Source of the DNA: Streptomyces violaceusniger
Lineage (GTDB): Bacteria; Actinomycetota; Actinomycetes; Streptomycetales; Streptomycetaceae
Reading direction: 5' to 3'
Assembly: GCA_005405945.1 (NCBI GenBank)
Contig: BJHW01000001.1
Span: 1,116,001 to 1,180,000 of the forward strand
DNA length: 64,000 bases
In this document: positions 54,778 through 63,526 of the stretch, piece after piece
Layout of the letters: each line of letters starts with the position of its first letter
How positions within the stretch are numbered: the first letter of the stretch is position 1
Notes under the pieces: generated by a model
Database searches by the model: none
What the model was told of the DNA's origin: nothing
What the model saw: the letters and a program-made list of their open reading frames with translations, nothing else
Made by a program: the position numbers and the translations under genes

Positions 54778-54783
54778 GGCCGT

Positions 54784-55194
54784 ATGCAGATCTCGGCGAA
54801 GGCGGACTACGCGGTCCGGGCGCTGGCGGAGCTGGCCGCGGACACCGGCAGGCCACTCACGTGTGAGGCGATAGCGACCTCCCAGGACATCCCCTTCCGG
54901 TTCCTCAAGGCCGTCTTCCGCGATCTGCGCCAGGCCGGTCTGGTGCGCAGCCAGCGCGGCTGCGAGGGTGGCTACTGGCTCGCCCGCGACCCCGCCGAGA
55001 CCACACTCGCGGACATCGTGCTCGCGGTGGACGGGGCGTTCCTGACGCTGCGCGGCGAGCGGCTGGACGACCTCGGCTACCGCGGCCCGGCGGCCGGGCT
55101 GCCCGGGATGTGGCGCGGGGTGGAGGACCATGTGCGCCAGGTGCTGACCTCCACCGCCCTGAGCGATCTGGTCCGCGAGCGGCTGGCCGCATGA
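54784..55194 (+). CDS. Rrf2-family transcriptional regulator
   Basis: 136 residues from ATG 54784 (MQISAKADYAVRALAELAA). N-terminal winged helix with PFRFLKAVFRDLRQAGLVRSQRGCEGGYWLARDP, the Rrf2 hallmark wing. It lacks the three-Cys cluster of IscR, so an Fe-S sensor role is unlikely; it resembles the CymR/cysteine-metabolism or NO-type members without a ligand site visible. Its stop overlaps the next gene's ATG (ATGA). Confidence 0.87.
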   Translation: MQISAKADYAVRALAELAADTGRPLTCEAIATSQDIPFRFLKAVFRDLRQAGLVRSQRGCEGGYWLARDPAETTLADIVLAVDGAFLTLRGERLDDLGYRGPAAGLPGMWRGVEDHVRQVLTSTALSDLVRERLAA

Positions 55195-56144
55195 CGTCCG
55201 CGAGCCCGGACCGGCCCCGGAGCGCCGAGACGGACCGCGACGGTGCCGTCGACATCGTGGAGTACACCGATCCGGCCTGCCCGTGGGCATGGGGTTCCGA
55301 GCCCGCGTTCCGCCTGCTGCGGGCGCTCACCGCGGGGCGGGCCCGCTGGCGCCGGGTGTTCGGCATCCTCTTCGACGAGGACGACGATCCGGCGCCGGAT
55401 CCGGCCGCCGAGACCGCCTGGTACGGCCGCTACATCGCCGATATCGCCCGCCACACGCGGGCGCCCTACGCCCACCGGCTGCGCTGGGTGGCAGCCACCA
55501 GCCGACCGGCCTCGCTCGCCGCGAAGGCGGCCGAGCGGCAGGGCGCGACGGCCGCGGAGCGGGTGCTGCGGCGGCTGCGCGAGACCACGTTCGTGCTGGG
55601 CGCTCCGGCCGATACGGCGGAGCGGGTGCTCGGCGCCCTGGCCGGCCTCGACGGAGTCGATGTGGGGCGGCTGGGCGCGGAGATGGACGACCCGGAGGTG
55701 GTGGCGGCCGTCCGGCGGGACCACGCCGAGGCCCGTGACCCCATCCCGGAGGCGCGCGCCTTCCACGCCCCGGGGCCGCATGGCACGGGGGTGAAGGAAA
55801 CCGACGACGGGGTGCGCTACGCGCTGCCCACGCTGGTCTTCTCCGGCCCCGGCGGGCGCGTGGCCGCACCCGGCCGGCGGAGCATGGCCGAGTACCTGGC
55901 GGCGCTGCGCACGGTGGCTCCCCGTCAGCTCTGGGAGGCGGCCCCGATCGGCCCCGAGGAGGCCCTGGCCGAGTACCGCAGCCTGACCGGGCCCGATCTG
56001 TCCCTGCTGACGGGGGGAACCACTCCCCCGCCCACGGCCGTACGGCTGGATACGGCGGGCGGGCCGCTGTGGCTGCACCCGGACGAGGCGGCCACCCATC
56101 CGGCGCTCATCGCCGCCGAGGAGCCGAAAAGCCCCAGGTCGTAG
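55191..56144 (+). CDS. DsbA/FrnE-like thioredoxin-fold protein with a single active-site Cys
   Basis: 317 residues from ATG 55191, coupled to the Rrf2 stop. Thioredoxin-fold start VEYTDPACPWAWGSEPAF with Cys30 but Ala in place of the second Cys of the CPWC motif, so it cannot form the usual dithiol. The helical insertion and cis-Pro-like YALPTLVF are conserved. FrnE/YjbH-type relatives can be oxidoreductases or protease adaptors. No signal peptide, so cytoplasmic. The coupling with a redox/cysteine-type regulator suggests thiol sensing. Confidence 0.78.
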   Translation: MTSASPDRPRSAETDRDGAVDIVEYTDPACPWAWGSEPAFRLLRALTAGRARWRRVFGILFDEDDDPAPDPAAETAWYGRYIADIARHTRAPYAHRLRWVAATSRPASLAAKAAERQGATAAERVLRRLRETTFVLGAPADTAERVLGALAGLDGVDVGRLGAEMDDPEVVAAVRRDHAEARDPIPEARAFHAPGPHGTGVKETDDGVRYALPTLVFSGPGGRVAAPGRRSMAEYLAALRTVAPRQLWEAAPIGPEEALAEYRSLTGPDLSLLTGGTTPPPTAVRLDTAGGPLWLHPDEAATHPALIAAEEPKSPRS

Positions 56145-56214
56145 CCATCTTGGCCAATGAGACATCGAAAGGTGTCCATTGACTTCGCCGGTCCTCGCCC
56201 CTCACCATGGGCAC
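56145..56214 (+). promoter_or_regulatory. Promoter and bulged inverted repeat ahead of the leader peptide
   Basis: -35 TTGACT (56179-56184), 18-bp spacer and -10-like CACCAT (56203-56208), placing the transcription start at the leader-peptide ATG (56215). A bulged inverted repeat CAATG-A-GACA ... TGTC-CATTG (56155-56181) overlaps the -35. Confidence 0.4.
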
Positions 56215-56289
56215 ATGCTGACGACGCACCCCGGTGTGGTGTGCCGATACGTGGACTTCCGGCGCACCGCCAGCGCCATCTGTCGCTGA
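56215..56289 (+). CDS. Cysteine-containing leader peptide (24 aa)
   Basis: Short ORF ATG 56215 to TGA 56289, ending in VDFRRTASAICR, with Cys at 10 and 23. This closely matches the 'putative leader peptide' group of Streptomyces, which carry an R..VD..R.ASALCR-type ending upstream of sulfur-uptake genes and are thought to sense cysteinyl-tRNA by ribosome pausing. It starts about where transcription should begin, so the mRNA is likely leaderless. It precedes the peptide ABC importer by 212 bp. Confidence 0.7.
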   Translation: MLTTHPGVVCRYVDFRRTASAICR

Positions 56290-56501
56290 TCGCCCTCTTC
56301 CGCTTCCGCGATCCGCCACGATCCGCCGCGTCCTGAGCGCCTCGTGCCGCTCGTATCCCTGGTTTCCCCCGTTTTCCTCCCGGGCCCACCGCTTCCGGCC
56401 TTCATGACCGCTGCCCGTCCGCGTGCCCCTCGCTGACGTGTGTGTGGCCATGGGTCCCCGCGGTCCGGGGCAGTTGACCCCACGAAAGGCGACGTCCAGC
56501 C
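56290..56501. other. 212-bp region between leader peptide and importer
   Basis: Should hold an attenuation or anti-terminator structure. I see C-rich sequence with a pyrimidine stretch and CGATCCGCC repeats (56308-56327), but no confident stem that overlaps the leader stop. The importer ribosome site is weak (CACGAAAGG). Confidence 0.35.
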
Positions 56502-58091
56502 ATGACTCCCGCCGCCCCGCCGCATCCCGTCCGCCGTCCGCCCGATCCGCCACCGGGCCCCGCTCCGGCCCCGGCACCGGACCGGCGCTCCGTGCTCGGG
56601 CTCGCCCTGGGGGCGGGTGGCTCCCTGCTGCTGGCCGCCTGCGGCGGGGTGGCGACCACCGGCGCGGGCGGCGGGGGCGAGACCCTGCGCTGGGGCTGGG
56701 ACCTTCCCTCCACCTGGGACCCGGTGTTCTCCTCCAAGGGCTGGGATGTCCATCTGCTGTCGCTCGTCTACTCCGGGCTGACCCAACTCGACGCCAAGGG
56801 CGGCGCCGAGCCCGCGCTCGCCTCCTCCTGGCGCTACTCCCACGACGGCCGGCGCCTCACCTTCACCCTCCGCCGGGGCCTGCGGTTCTCCGACGGCACA
56901 CCGGTGAACGCCGAGGCGGTCAAGAAGAGCCTCGAACGCGGCAAGAACCACCCCAAGTCCCTGATCGCCTCCCAGCTGACCACCATCGACACGGTGCGGG
57001 CGCCCGACCCGCACACCGTGGTCCTCCACCTCACCGAGGCCGACTACCAGTTGCCCGCGCTGCTGGCCGGGAAGACCGGCATGGTGGTCAGCCCCACCGC
57101 GTTCGGGAAGGACGAGGCGCGGCTGGCCACCAGGCCGGTCGGCCACGGCCCGTTCCGGCTGGTGTCGTACACCCAGAACTCCATGGCGAGCCTGCGCCGC
57201 GACCCCGGCTACTGGAACGCCGAGCACATCGCCGTCGAACGCTTCGAGGCGTTTCCCAAGCCCGATGAGACCACGGCGCTCGCCGCGCTCCAGTCCGGGC
57301 GGCTCAACGTGGCCCAGATCCCGTTCAGCCAGGTCGAGGCGGCGCGTGAGGCCGGTTTCACGGTGCAGCTCATCCCGTCGATGGTGGTGCGCGTCCTGGA
57401 TGTGAACACCTCCATGAAGCCCTTCGACGACCCGGTCGTCCTCAAGGCCCTGAAGTACGCCGTGGACCGCCAAGCCCTGCTGGACAGCGAGCAGTTCGGC
57501 CACGGCGAGGTTGACCACCAGCCCTTCCCGCCCGGCTACACGGGCTTCGACCCGTCGCTCGGCGCGGTGTACCGGCACGATCCGGAGCGGGCGCGCGCAC
57601 TGCTCGAGGAGGCCGGGTATCACGACGGCGTCCCGGTGACCATCACCACCGCCCAGCCGCAGGGCGCGCCCGAGCAGCTGCAGGCCCAGCTGAACCGGGT
57701 CGGGTTCCGGGCCCGGATCGAGGTCATCCCCGAGGCGCGGGCGTCGCAGGTGGTGTACGTCCAGCACTCCCGCGCCCTGTACATCGACCAGTTCGCGGGG
57801 CGGGAGTCACCGGTACAGGCGATGCAGGTGCTCTTCGGCGCGGAGGGGCTGATGAACCCCTCCCGCCGTACCACGCCCGAACTGGACGCGGCCGTGGCCG
57901 CGGTGCGCCGCACCCCGCTGGAGTCGCCGCGCTATCCGGAGGTGCTGCGGGCGGCCACCGCGGTGGCGGTGCGCACGATGCCGAACGTGTTCCTCTACAC
58001 GGTGCCGCGCGCCCTCGCCCGTACCTCCTCCGTCTCCGCCATCCCCTCGCTCCCGGTGGTGCAGCGGTTCGAGGGGGTGACGGCCGGATGA
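56502..58091 (+). CDS. ABC transporter substrate-binding lipoprotein (peptide/nickel SBP_bac_5)
   Basis: 529 residues from ATG 56502. Tat-like DRRSVLGLALGAGG and lipobox LLAACGG (Cys47). SBP_bac_5 motifs: TLRWGWDLPSTWDPVF, LVYSGLTQLDAKGGAEPALA, LRFSDGTPVNAEAVKKSLER. Periplasmic-type binding protein for oligopeptides or, in some relatives, sulfur compounds such as glutathione. Heads a five-gene operon of the Dpp type; the cysteine leader peptide suggests a sulfur-containing ligand (inference). Confidence 0.9.
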   Translation: MTPAAPPHPVRRPPDPPPGPAPAPAPDRRSVLGLALGAGGSLLLAACGGVATTGAGGGGETLRWGWDLPSTWDPVFSSKGWDVHLLSLVYSGLTQLDAKGGAEPALASSWRYSHDGRRLTFTLRRGLRFSDGTPVNAEAVKKSLERGKNHPKSLIASQLTTIDTVRAPDPHTVVLHLTEADYQLPALLAGKTGMVVSPTAFGKDEARLATRPVGHGPFRLVSYTQNSMASLRRDPGYWNAEHIAVERFEAFPKPDETTALAALQSGRLNVAQIPFSQVEAAREAGFTVQLIPSMVVRVLDVNTSMKPFDDPVVLKALKYAVDRQALLDSEQFGHGEVDHQPFPPGYTGFDPSLGAVYRHDPERARALLEEAGYHDGVPVTITTAQPQGAPEQLQAQLNRVGFRARIEVIPEARASQVVYVQHSRALYIDQFAGRESPVQAMQVLFGAEGLMNPSRRTTPELDAAVAAVRRTPLESPRYPEVLRAATAVAVRTMPNVFLYTVPRALARTSSVSAIPSLPVVQRFEGVTAG

Positions 58092-59107
58092 CCGCGCTCA
58101 CCGCACATCTCGCACGTACGCGAGGTAAGGCCGTACGCCCGGCCCGGCTGCCGCGCTCACTCGGCCGGGTCCTCGCCACGGCGGGCACGGTGTTCCTGCT
58201 GTCGTCCGCGCTCACCTTCGGTCTCGGCGCGCTCTCGGGGGCCAATCCGGCGGCGGCCGTGCTCGGCGAGACGGCGACGCCCGCCGACATCGCCCGGATG
58301 AACCATCAGTTCGGCCTCGACCGGCCCCTGTGGGAGCAGTACGTGTCCTGGCTGGGGCATGCCTTCACCGGGGACCTGGGCCGCTCGTGGTTCACCACGG
58401 TCCCGGTGGCGACGAGCATCCGGCAGGCCATTCCGGTGGATCTGTCCATCGCCGGGCTCGCACTGCTGATGGCCGTGGTGCTGGGCGGGGCCGCCGGTGT
58501 CGCCGCCGCGCTCAGGGCGGGCGGACGGCTGGACCGCGCCGTCACCGCGCTGTGCGCGCTGCTCGGCACCCTGCCCGGTTTCGTCGTGGCCATCGCGCTG
58601 GTCACGGTGTTCTCGCTGAGGTTGGGGTGGCTGCCGTCCGGTGGCTATGTGCCGCTGGACATGGACCCCGCGCAGTGGCTGCGGTACACCGTGATGCCCG
58701 CGTTCGCGCTGAGCCTGGAGGCCGCGGCCGCCATCGCCCGTCAGCTGCGCACCTCGCTGGTGGGGACGTTGCGGGAGAACTATGTGACGGGCGCGGTGAT
58801 GCGTGGACTGCCCGCCCGGCGGGTGGTGTTCGGCCACGCCCTGCGCAACGCCGCGGGGCCCGCGCTGACGGCGCTGGGGATGAGCGTGCCGATGCTGCTC
58901 GGCGGTGCGGTGGTCACCCAGCAGATCTTCGCCCTGCCCGGGCTCGCCCAGCTCACCCTGCAGTCGGCGGAGCAGCACGACATCCCGGTGATCCAGGGGA
59001 CGCTGCTGGTGACCATCGCGGTGGTCCTGGTGGTCAATGTGGCCGTCAACGCGGCACTGCTCGCGCTGAATCCGGCCGCCCGGCGCCGGGAGGTGACGCG
59101 CGGATGA
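58088..59107 (+). CDS. ABC transporter permease, DppB type
   Basis: 339 residues from ATG 58088, overlapping the binding-protein stop (ATGA). Six TM segments. Typical ARMNHQFGLDRPLWEQYVSWL, LGRSW, and EAA loop ENYVTGAVMRGLPARRVVFGHALRNA. Forms a heterodimer with the next permease. Confidence 0.9.
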   Translation: MTALTAHLARTRGKAVRPARLPRSLGRVLATAGTVFLLSSALTFGLGALSGANPAAAVLGETATPADIARMNHQFGLDRPLWEQYVSWLGHAFTGDLGRSWFTTVPVATSIRQAIPVDLSIAGLALLMAVVLGGAAGVAAALRAGGRLDRAVTALCALLGTLPGFVVAIALVTVFSLRLGWLPSGGYVPLDMDPAQWLRYTVMPAFALSLEAAAAIARQLRTSLVGTLRENYVTGAVMRGLPARRVVFGHALRNAAGPALTALGMSVPMLLGGAVVTQQIFALPGLAQLTLQSAEQHDIPVIQGTLLVTIAVVLVVNVAVNAALLALNPAARRREVTRG

Positions 59108-60027
59108 GGACGCTGCGACGGGCGTGGCGGCCGGCCTCCGCCAAGGTGGCGCTGCTGGTGCTGCTGGCCATCGCCCTGCTGGCGGTGTTCGGCGGCTGGC
59201 TCGCGCCCCATGACCCGCTGGCCCAGAACCCCCGGAACATGCTGCGCGGGCCCGGCCCCGGCCATCTTCTGGGCACCGACTACCTGGGCCGCGATGTGCT
59301 CAGCCGGCTGCTGGAGGGCAGTGGCCGCTCGGTGGCGGGCGCCGTGGAGGCGGTGGCCGCCGCGATGGCGGTGGGGGTGCCGACCGGGCTGGCCTCGCTG
59401 TGGATGGGGCGGGTGGGCGAGTGGCTCGCGCAGCGCGCCGTGGACGCGCTGATGACGCTGCCGTTCACCGTGTTCGCCATCGCGGTGGTGGGCGCGCTGG
59501 GCAACGGGATGCACCAGGCCATGCTGGCGCTCGGGGTGCTCTACGCCCCGCTGTTCTTCCGGATGACCCGTGCCGCCGGCTTGAGCCTGCGGCACGCCCA
59601 GTACGTGGAGTCGGCCGAGCTGTTCGGCGCCTCGGTGGGGCGGGTGCTGCGCACCCACATCTGGAGCAAGGTCCTGCCGACGGTCATCGTCACGGCCGCC
59701 CACGCGCTGGCCACCGCTCTGCTGGTGGTCTCCTCGCTGACCTTCCTCGGGGTCGGTGTGCAGCCGCCCGCGGCCACCTGGGGCGGGATGCTCGCCACCG
59801 ATCTGGGCTTCCTCACCCAGCAGATCTGGGCGCCGGTGTTCCCGGCCGCGCTGATCGTCGTCACCGCCGGTGCGCTCAATCTGCTGGCCGACGCCGTACG
59901 GGACGCCGGGGCGGACCAGTTGCTGCCCGGCGGCGCTCCGGACCCGGCCACCGGCTCCCCCGGCGCCACCGCCGAATCCCCCGACACCACCAAGGAGCGG
60001 GCCGATGCCACACTCCCCGTCGTCTGA
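59104..60027 (+). CDS. ABC transporter permease, DppC type
   Basis: 307 residues from ATG 59104 (ATGA overlap with the DppB-type gene). Opening APHDPLAQNP and GTDYLGRDVLSRLLEG are DppC hallmarks; EAA loop RHAQYVESAELFGASVGRVL. The C-terminal 30 residues are Pro/Thr/Asp-rich and overlap the next gene by 23 bp. Confidence 0.9.
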   Translation: MRTLRRAWRPASAKVALLVLLAIALLAVFGGWLAPHDPLAQNPRNMLRGPGPGHLLGTDYLGRDVLSRLLEGSGRSVAGAVEAVAAAMAVGVPTGLASLWMGRVGEWLAQRAVDALMTLPFTVFAIAVVGALGNGMHQAMLALGVLYAPLFFRMTRAAGLSLRHAQYVESAELFGASVGRVLRTHIWSKVLPTVIVTAAHALATALLVVSSLTFLGVGVQPPAATWGGMLATDLGFLTQQIWAPVFPAALIVVTAGALNLLADAVRDAGADQLLPGGAPDPATGSPGATAESPDTTKERADATLPVV

Positions 60028-61054
60028 CCCCGCCGCGCCCGCTGACCCGTCAGCCGCACTGTCGGTCCAGGGGCTCGGCGTCACCGTCTCGTCCGGGCGG
60101 CTGACGGCCGTACGCGATGTGTCGTTCACCGTGGGCCGCGGTGAGGCCGTCGGCCTGGTCGGCGAGTCCGGCAGCGGCAAGACCCTCATCTGCCGGTCGG
60201 TGCTCGGGCTGCTGCCCGCGGGCTGCGCGGTGTCCGAGGGCGAGATCACACTGGCCGGTGAGGCGCTGACCGGGCTGTCCCGCCGGGAGTGGGACCGCGT
60301 ACGCGGCACCCGGGTGGGCGCCGTCTTCCAGGACCCCGCCTCGTATCTCAACCCCTCGCTGGCCGTGGGGCGTCAGCTGACCGAGGTGCTGCGGGTGAAG
60401 CTCGGGCTGGACCGGGCGCGGGCCGATGCGCGGGCCGTCGAGCTGTTCGCCGCCGTCGGGCTGCACGACCCCGCCGAGGTGGCCCGGCGCCATCCGTACG
60501 AGCTGTCCGGCGGAATGCTCCAGCGTGTGCTGATCGCCGTGGCGGTGGCCTGCGCACCGGATCTGCTGGTGGCCGACGAGGCGACCACCGCACTGGATGT
60601 GGTGGTCCAGGCCGAGGTCCTGGAGCTGCTGGCCCGGATGCGCGCCGAGCATGATCTGGCGCTGCTGCTGGTCAGCCACGACCTGGCGGTGATCGCCGAG
60701 GTGTGCGACCGCGTTCTGGTGGCGTACGCCGGGGAGCTGGTCGAGGACGGCCCGGCCGAGCGGGTGCTGAACGACCCCCTGCATCCGTACACCGAGGCGC
60801 TGTTGCGCGTGGCCACGGTCGGCGACTGGGAGCGGCGCGAGCTGGAGGTGATCCCCGGCGCGCCGCCCGAGGTGGGCGCGCGGCTGCCGGGCTGCCGGTT
60901 CGCCGACCGCTGCGCGTTCGCCGCCCCCGAGTGCCTCAGCGGTCCGGTGCCCCTGCGGCAGACCGCCGACGGACGGCGGGTGCGGTGTGTCCGCGGCGGG
61001 GAGCTGGATCTGTCCCGGGCCGGTGCGCGCTCCACCCGGGAGGTGGCGGTATGA
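60005..61054 (+). CDS. ABC transporter ATP-binding protein, DppD type
   Basis: Start taken as ATG 60005 with AAGGAG 7 bases upstream. 349 residues. Walker A GESGSGKT, Q-loop AVFQDPASYLNP, signature LSGGMLQRV, Walker B LLVADEATTALD and H-loop LVSHD. The C-terminal oligopeptide-transporter extension has the Cys cluster PGCRFADRCAFAAPEC, which in relatives binds an Fe-S cluster. Overlaps DppF by four bases. Confidence 0.92.
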   Translation: MPHSPSSDPAAPADPSAALSVQGLGVTVSSGRLTAVRDVSFTVGRGEAVGLVGESGSGKTLICRSVLGLLPAGCAVSEGEITLAGEALTGLSRREWDRVRGTRVGAVFQDPASYLNPSLAVGRQLTEVLRVKLGLDRARADARAVELFAAVGLHDPAEVARRHPYELSGGMLQRVLIAVAVACAPDLLVADEATTALDVVVQAEVLELLARMRAEHDLALLLVSHDLAVIAEVCDRVLVAYAGELVEDGPAERVLNDPLHPYTEALLRVATVGDWERRELEVIPGAPPEVGARLPGCRFADRCAFAAPECLSGPVPLRQTADGRRVRCVRGGELDLSRAGARSTREVAV

Positions 61055-62076
61055 GCGGGCTGCTGGAGCTCTCCGGGCTGACTGTGGCCTTCGGCCGGCG
61101 GGGCGCGCGGCCGGTGCTCGATGGCGTGGAACTGTCCGTGGGTGAAGGGGAGATCATCGGGGTCATCGGGGAGACCGGCTCCGGCAAGACCACACTGGCG
61201 CGTACGGCCGTGGGCCTCGTCCCGCCGCGCTCGGGCCGGGTGGTCTTCGACGGGCGCGCGATCTCCGGGCTGCGGGGGCGGGCGCTGCGCGCGTTCCGCC
61301 GTTCGGGGCAGCTGAGTTACGCCTTCCAGGATCCGCTGCGGGCGCTGGACCCGGAGCTGACGGTCCGGCGGGCCGTGGCCGAGCCGCTCGCCGTGGCGGG
61401 GGACCTCGGCGACGCGGAGATCGCCGCCCGTGTGGAGGAGGCGCTGGAGACGGTGGGCCTGGACGCGGCGCGCCTCGGCGATCGGCTGCCGGGCGCGATC
61501 TCCGGGGGTCAGCGCCAGCGGGTGCTGCTCGCGCGGGCGATCGTCACCCGGCCCCGGTTGCTGATCGCCGATGAGCCGGTGAGCGCCCTGGACGCCTCCA
61601 ACCGCAATCGGGTGCTGCGGCTGCTGGACCGGCTGCGCACCGAGCGCGGGATGGCCGTCGTGGTCATCTCGCACGACCTCAGCTCGCTGGCGGGCATCGC
61701 CGACCGGGTGGCGGTGCTCTACCGCGGCCGGGTGGTGGAACAGGGGCCCGTACGCGAGGTGTTCGACCGGCCGTCGCATCCGTACACCGCGCTGCTCATC
61801 GCCTCCGCGCCGAGCGTACGGGCCGAGGGCGGGCCGGGCGCGGCGGCGCTGCGCCGGTCGGCCGAACCGCCCGCGTGGACGGCGCGGGAGGGCTGTGTCT
61901 TCGGCCACCGCTGCCCGTTCGTCACCGACGCCTGCCGCACCGCGCCCGTACCGGCCCCGGTGGGCCGGGGGCGTACGGCCGCCTGCCACCGGGTGCCCGA
62001 GTGGCGTGAGCTGATCGCCGCCCCGGTCACCGCGCAGGGTCCGCCGGGGACCGGCCTGCTGGAGGCGGCCCCGTAA
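61051..62076 (+). CDS. ABC transporter ATP-binding protein, DppF type
   Basis: 341 residues from ATG 61051 (ATGA overlap). Walker A GETGSGKTT, Q-loop YAFQDPLRALDPEL, signature ISGGQRQRV, Walker B LLIADEPVSALD, H-loop VISHDLSS. C-terminal Cys-rich tail GCVFGHRCPFVTDACRT as in DppD. Completes a full SBP-B-C-D-F importer. Confidence 0.92.
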   Translation: MSGLLELSGLTVAFGRRGARPVLDGVELSVGEGEIIGVIGETGSGKTTLARTAVGLVPPRSGRVVFDGRAISGLRGRALRAFRRSGQLSYAFQDPLRALDPELTVRRAVAEPLAVAGDLGDAEIAARVEEALETVGLDAARLGDRLPGAISGGQRQRVLLARAIVTRPRLLIADEPVSALDASNRNRVLRLLDRLRTERGMAVVVISHDLSSLAGIADRVAVLYRGRVVEQGPVREVFDRPSHPYTALLIASAPSVRAEGGPGAAALRRSAEPPAWTAREGCVFGHRCPFVTDACRTAPVPAPVGRGRTAACHRVPEWRELIAAPVTAQGPPGTGLLEAAP

Positions 62077-62185
62077 AGATCTCCTAAATCACTCTGAACG
62101 CAACTCGTGCGCCGCCCGTATCCACTGCCGGGTCGTGCTCGTCGCGGATGAGCGGATCCCGTAACCCCCAACAGGAGGTCATGAG

Positions 62186-63441
62186 TTGAGCCACAAACGG
62201 GTACCCAAGCGAAAGATCGTGTTCGCGGGGCCGGGGCCGCCGCCGTGGCGGCAGCCGCGATCATCCTGCCCAACGCCAACGCCTCACAGGACGACAAGGC
62301 CGAGGCGGCCCAGCCCAAGAAGGTGGACGCCGCGTCGGCGGCGGACATCGCCGCGGAACTCGCGTCGCAGCTGGGCGAGGCGTTCGGCGGGGCCTACTAC
62401 GACAAGGACAAGCAGCAGGTCATCGTCAATGTCGTCGGCGACAACAACAATGTGAACGTCCAGGTCAAGAGCGCCGGGGCGGTGGCCAGAAAGGTCGACA
62501 ACAGCACCAAGGCGCTGCAGACCGCCGCCAAGACCCTCAAGACCAAGGCGACCATCCCGGGCACCGCCTGGTCGGTGGACCCCAAGACCAATGAGCTGCG
62601 GGTCACCGCGGACTCCACGGTCACCGGGGCGAAGTGGGACACCCTCGAGTCCACCGTGAAGTCGCTGGGCGACGGCATGGCCACCCTGAAGAAGTCCACG
62701 GGCGAGTTCAAGCCCTTCGTCGCGGGCGGCGACGCCATCTTCGGCGGCGGCGCGCGCTGCTCGCTCGGCTTCAACGTCACCACGGACAGCGGCGCCCCGG
62801 CGTTCCTCACCGCCGGTCACTGCGGCGTCGCCGCCGAGCAGTGGTCGGACTCGCAGAACGGCGCGGCGATCGGCACCGTGCAGGACGCCACCTTCCCCGG
62901 TGACGGGGACTTCGCGCTGGTCACCTACGACGACGCCAACACCGAGGCCCCCAGCACGGTGAACACCGGTGACCAGACCGTGGACATCACCGGGGCGGGC
63001 GAGGCCACGGTGGGCCAGCAGGTGCAGCGCATGGGCAGCACCACCGGGCTGAACGACGGCTCGGTCACCGGTCTCGACGCGACGGTCAACTACCCCGAGG
63101 GCACGGTCAGCGGGCTCATCCAGACCGATGTCTGCGCGGAGCCCGGCGACAGCGGCGGCCCGCTGTTCAGCGCGGACGGCCAGGCCATCGGCCTGACCTC
63201 CGGCGGCAGCGGTGACTGCACCTCCGGCGGTGAGACCTTCTTCCAGCCGGTGACGACCGCGCTGGAGGCGGTCGGCGCGCAGATCGGGGACGGTGGCGCG
63301 GCCGGAGGCGGCGGCGCGGCGGACGACGGTGGCGCGGCGGACCAGGGTGGCGCGGCGGACGGCGGCGCCGCTGACGGCTCCGGGGCCGCCGGTGACGGCG
63401 CGGGCGCGGACGGCGCCGGTGGGGCAGCCGACAACGGCTGA
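62186..63441 (+). CDS. Secreted S1-family serine protease (streptogrisin/alpha-lytic type), frameshifted near start
   Basis: Start taken as TTG 62186 with CAGGAGG 7 bases upstream (MSHKRVPKRKIV); ATG 62181 is followed at once by a stop. One extra G in GGGG at 62227-62230 yields AGAGAAAVAAAAIILPNANA, a complete signal peptide. A pro-region follows, then the catalytic domain: His in LTAGHCG, Asp in GDGDFALV, Ser in CAEPGDSGGPLF. The C-terminus is a 60-residue Gly/Ala/Asp repeat (GGAADQGGAADGGAADG). Likely an extracellular protease activated by cleavage of the pro-domain. Confidence 0.85.
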
Positions 63442-63453
63442 TCCCACGCGACC

Positions 63454-63484
63454 GGGTGTCCCGCGCCGTCACCGCGGGACACCC
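63454..63484. terminator. Perfect 12-bp hairpin between convergent genes
   Basis: GGGTGTCCCGCG, 7-base loop CCGTCAC, then CGCGGGACACCC. Between the protease and the molybdopterin oxidase gene; probably bidirectional. Confidence 0.75.
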
Positions 63485-63526
63485 CGGGAGCCGTGACACG
63501 GGAGCCGCGACGGGCCGGGCGGCCGC

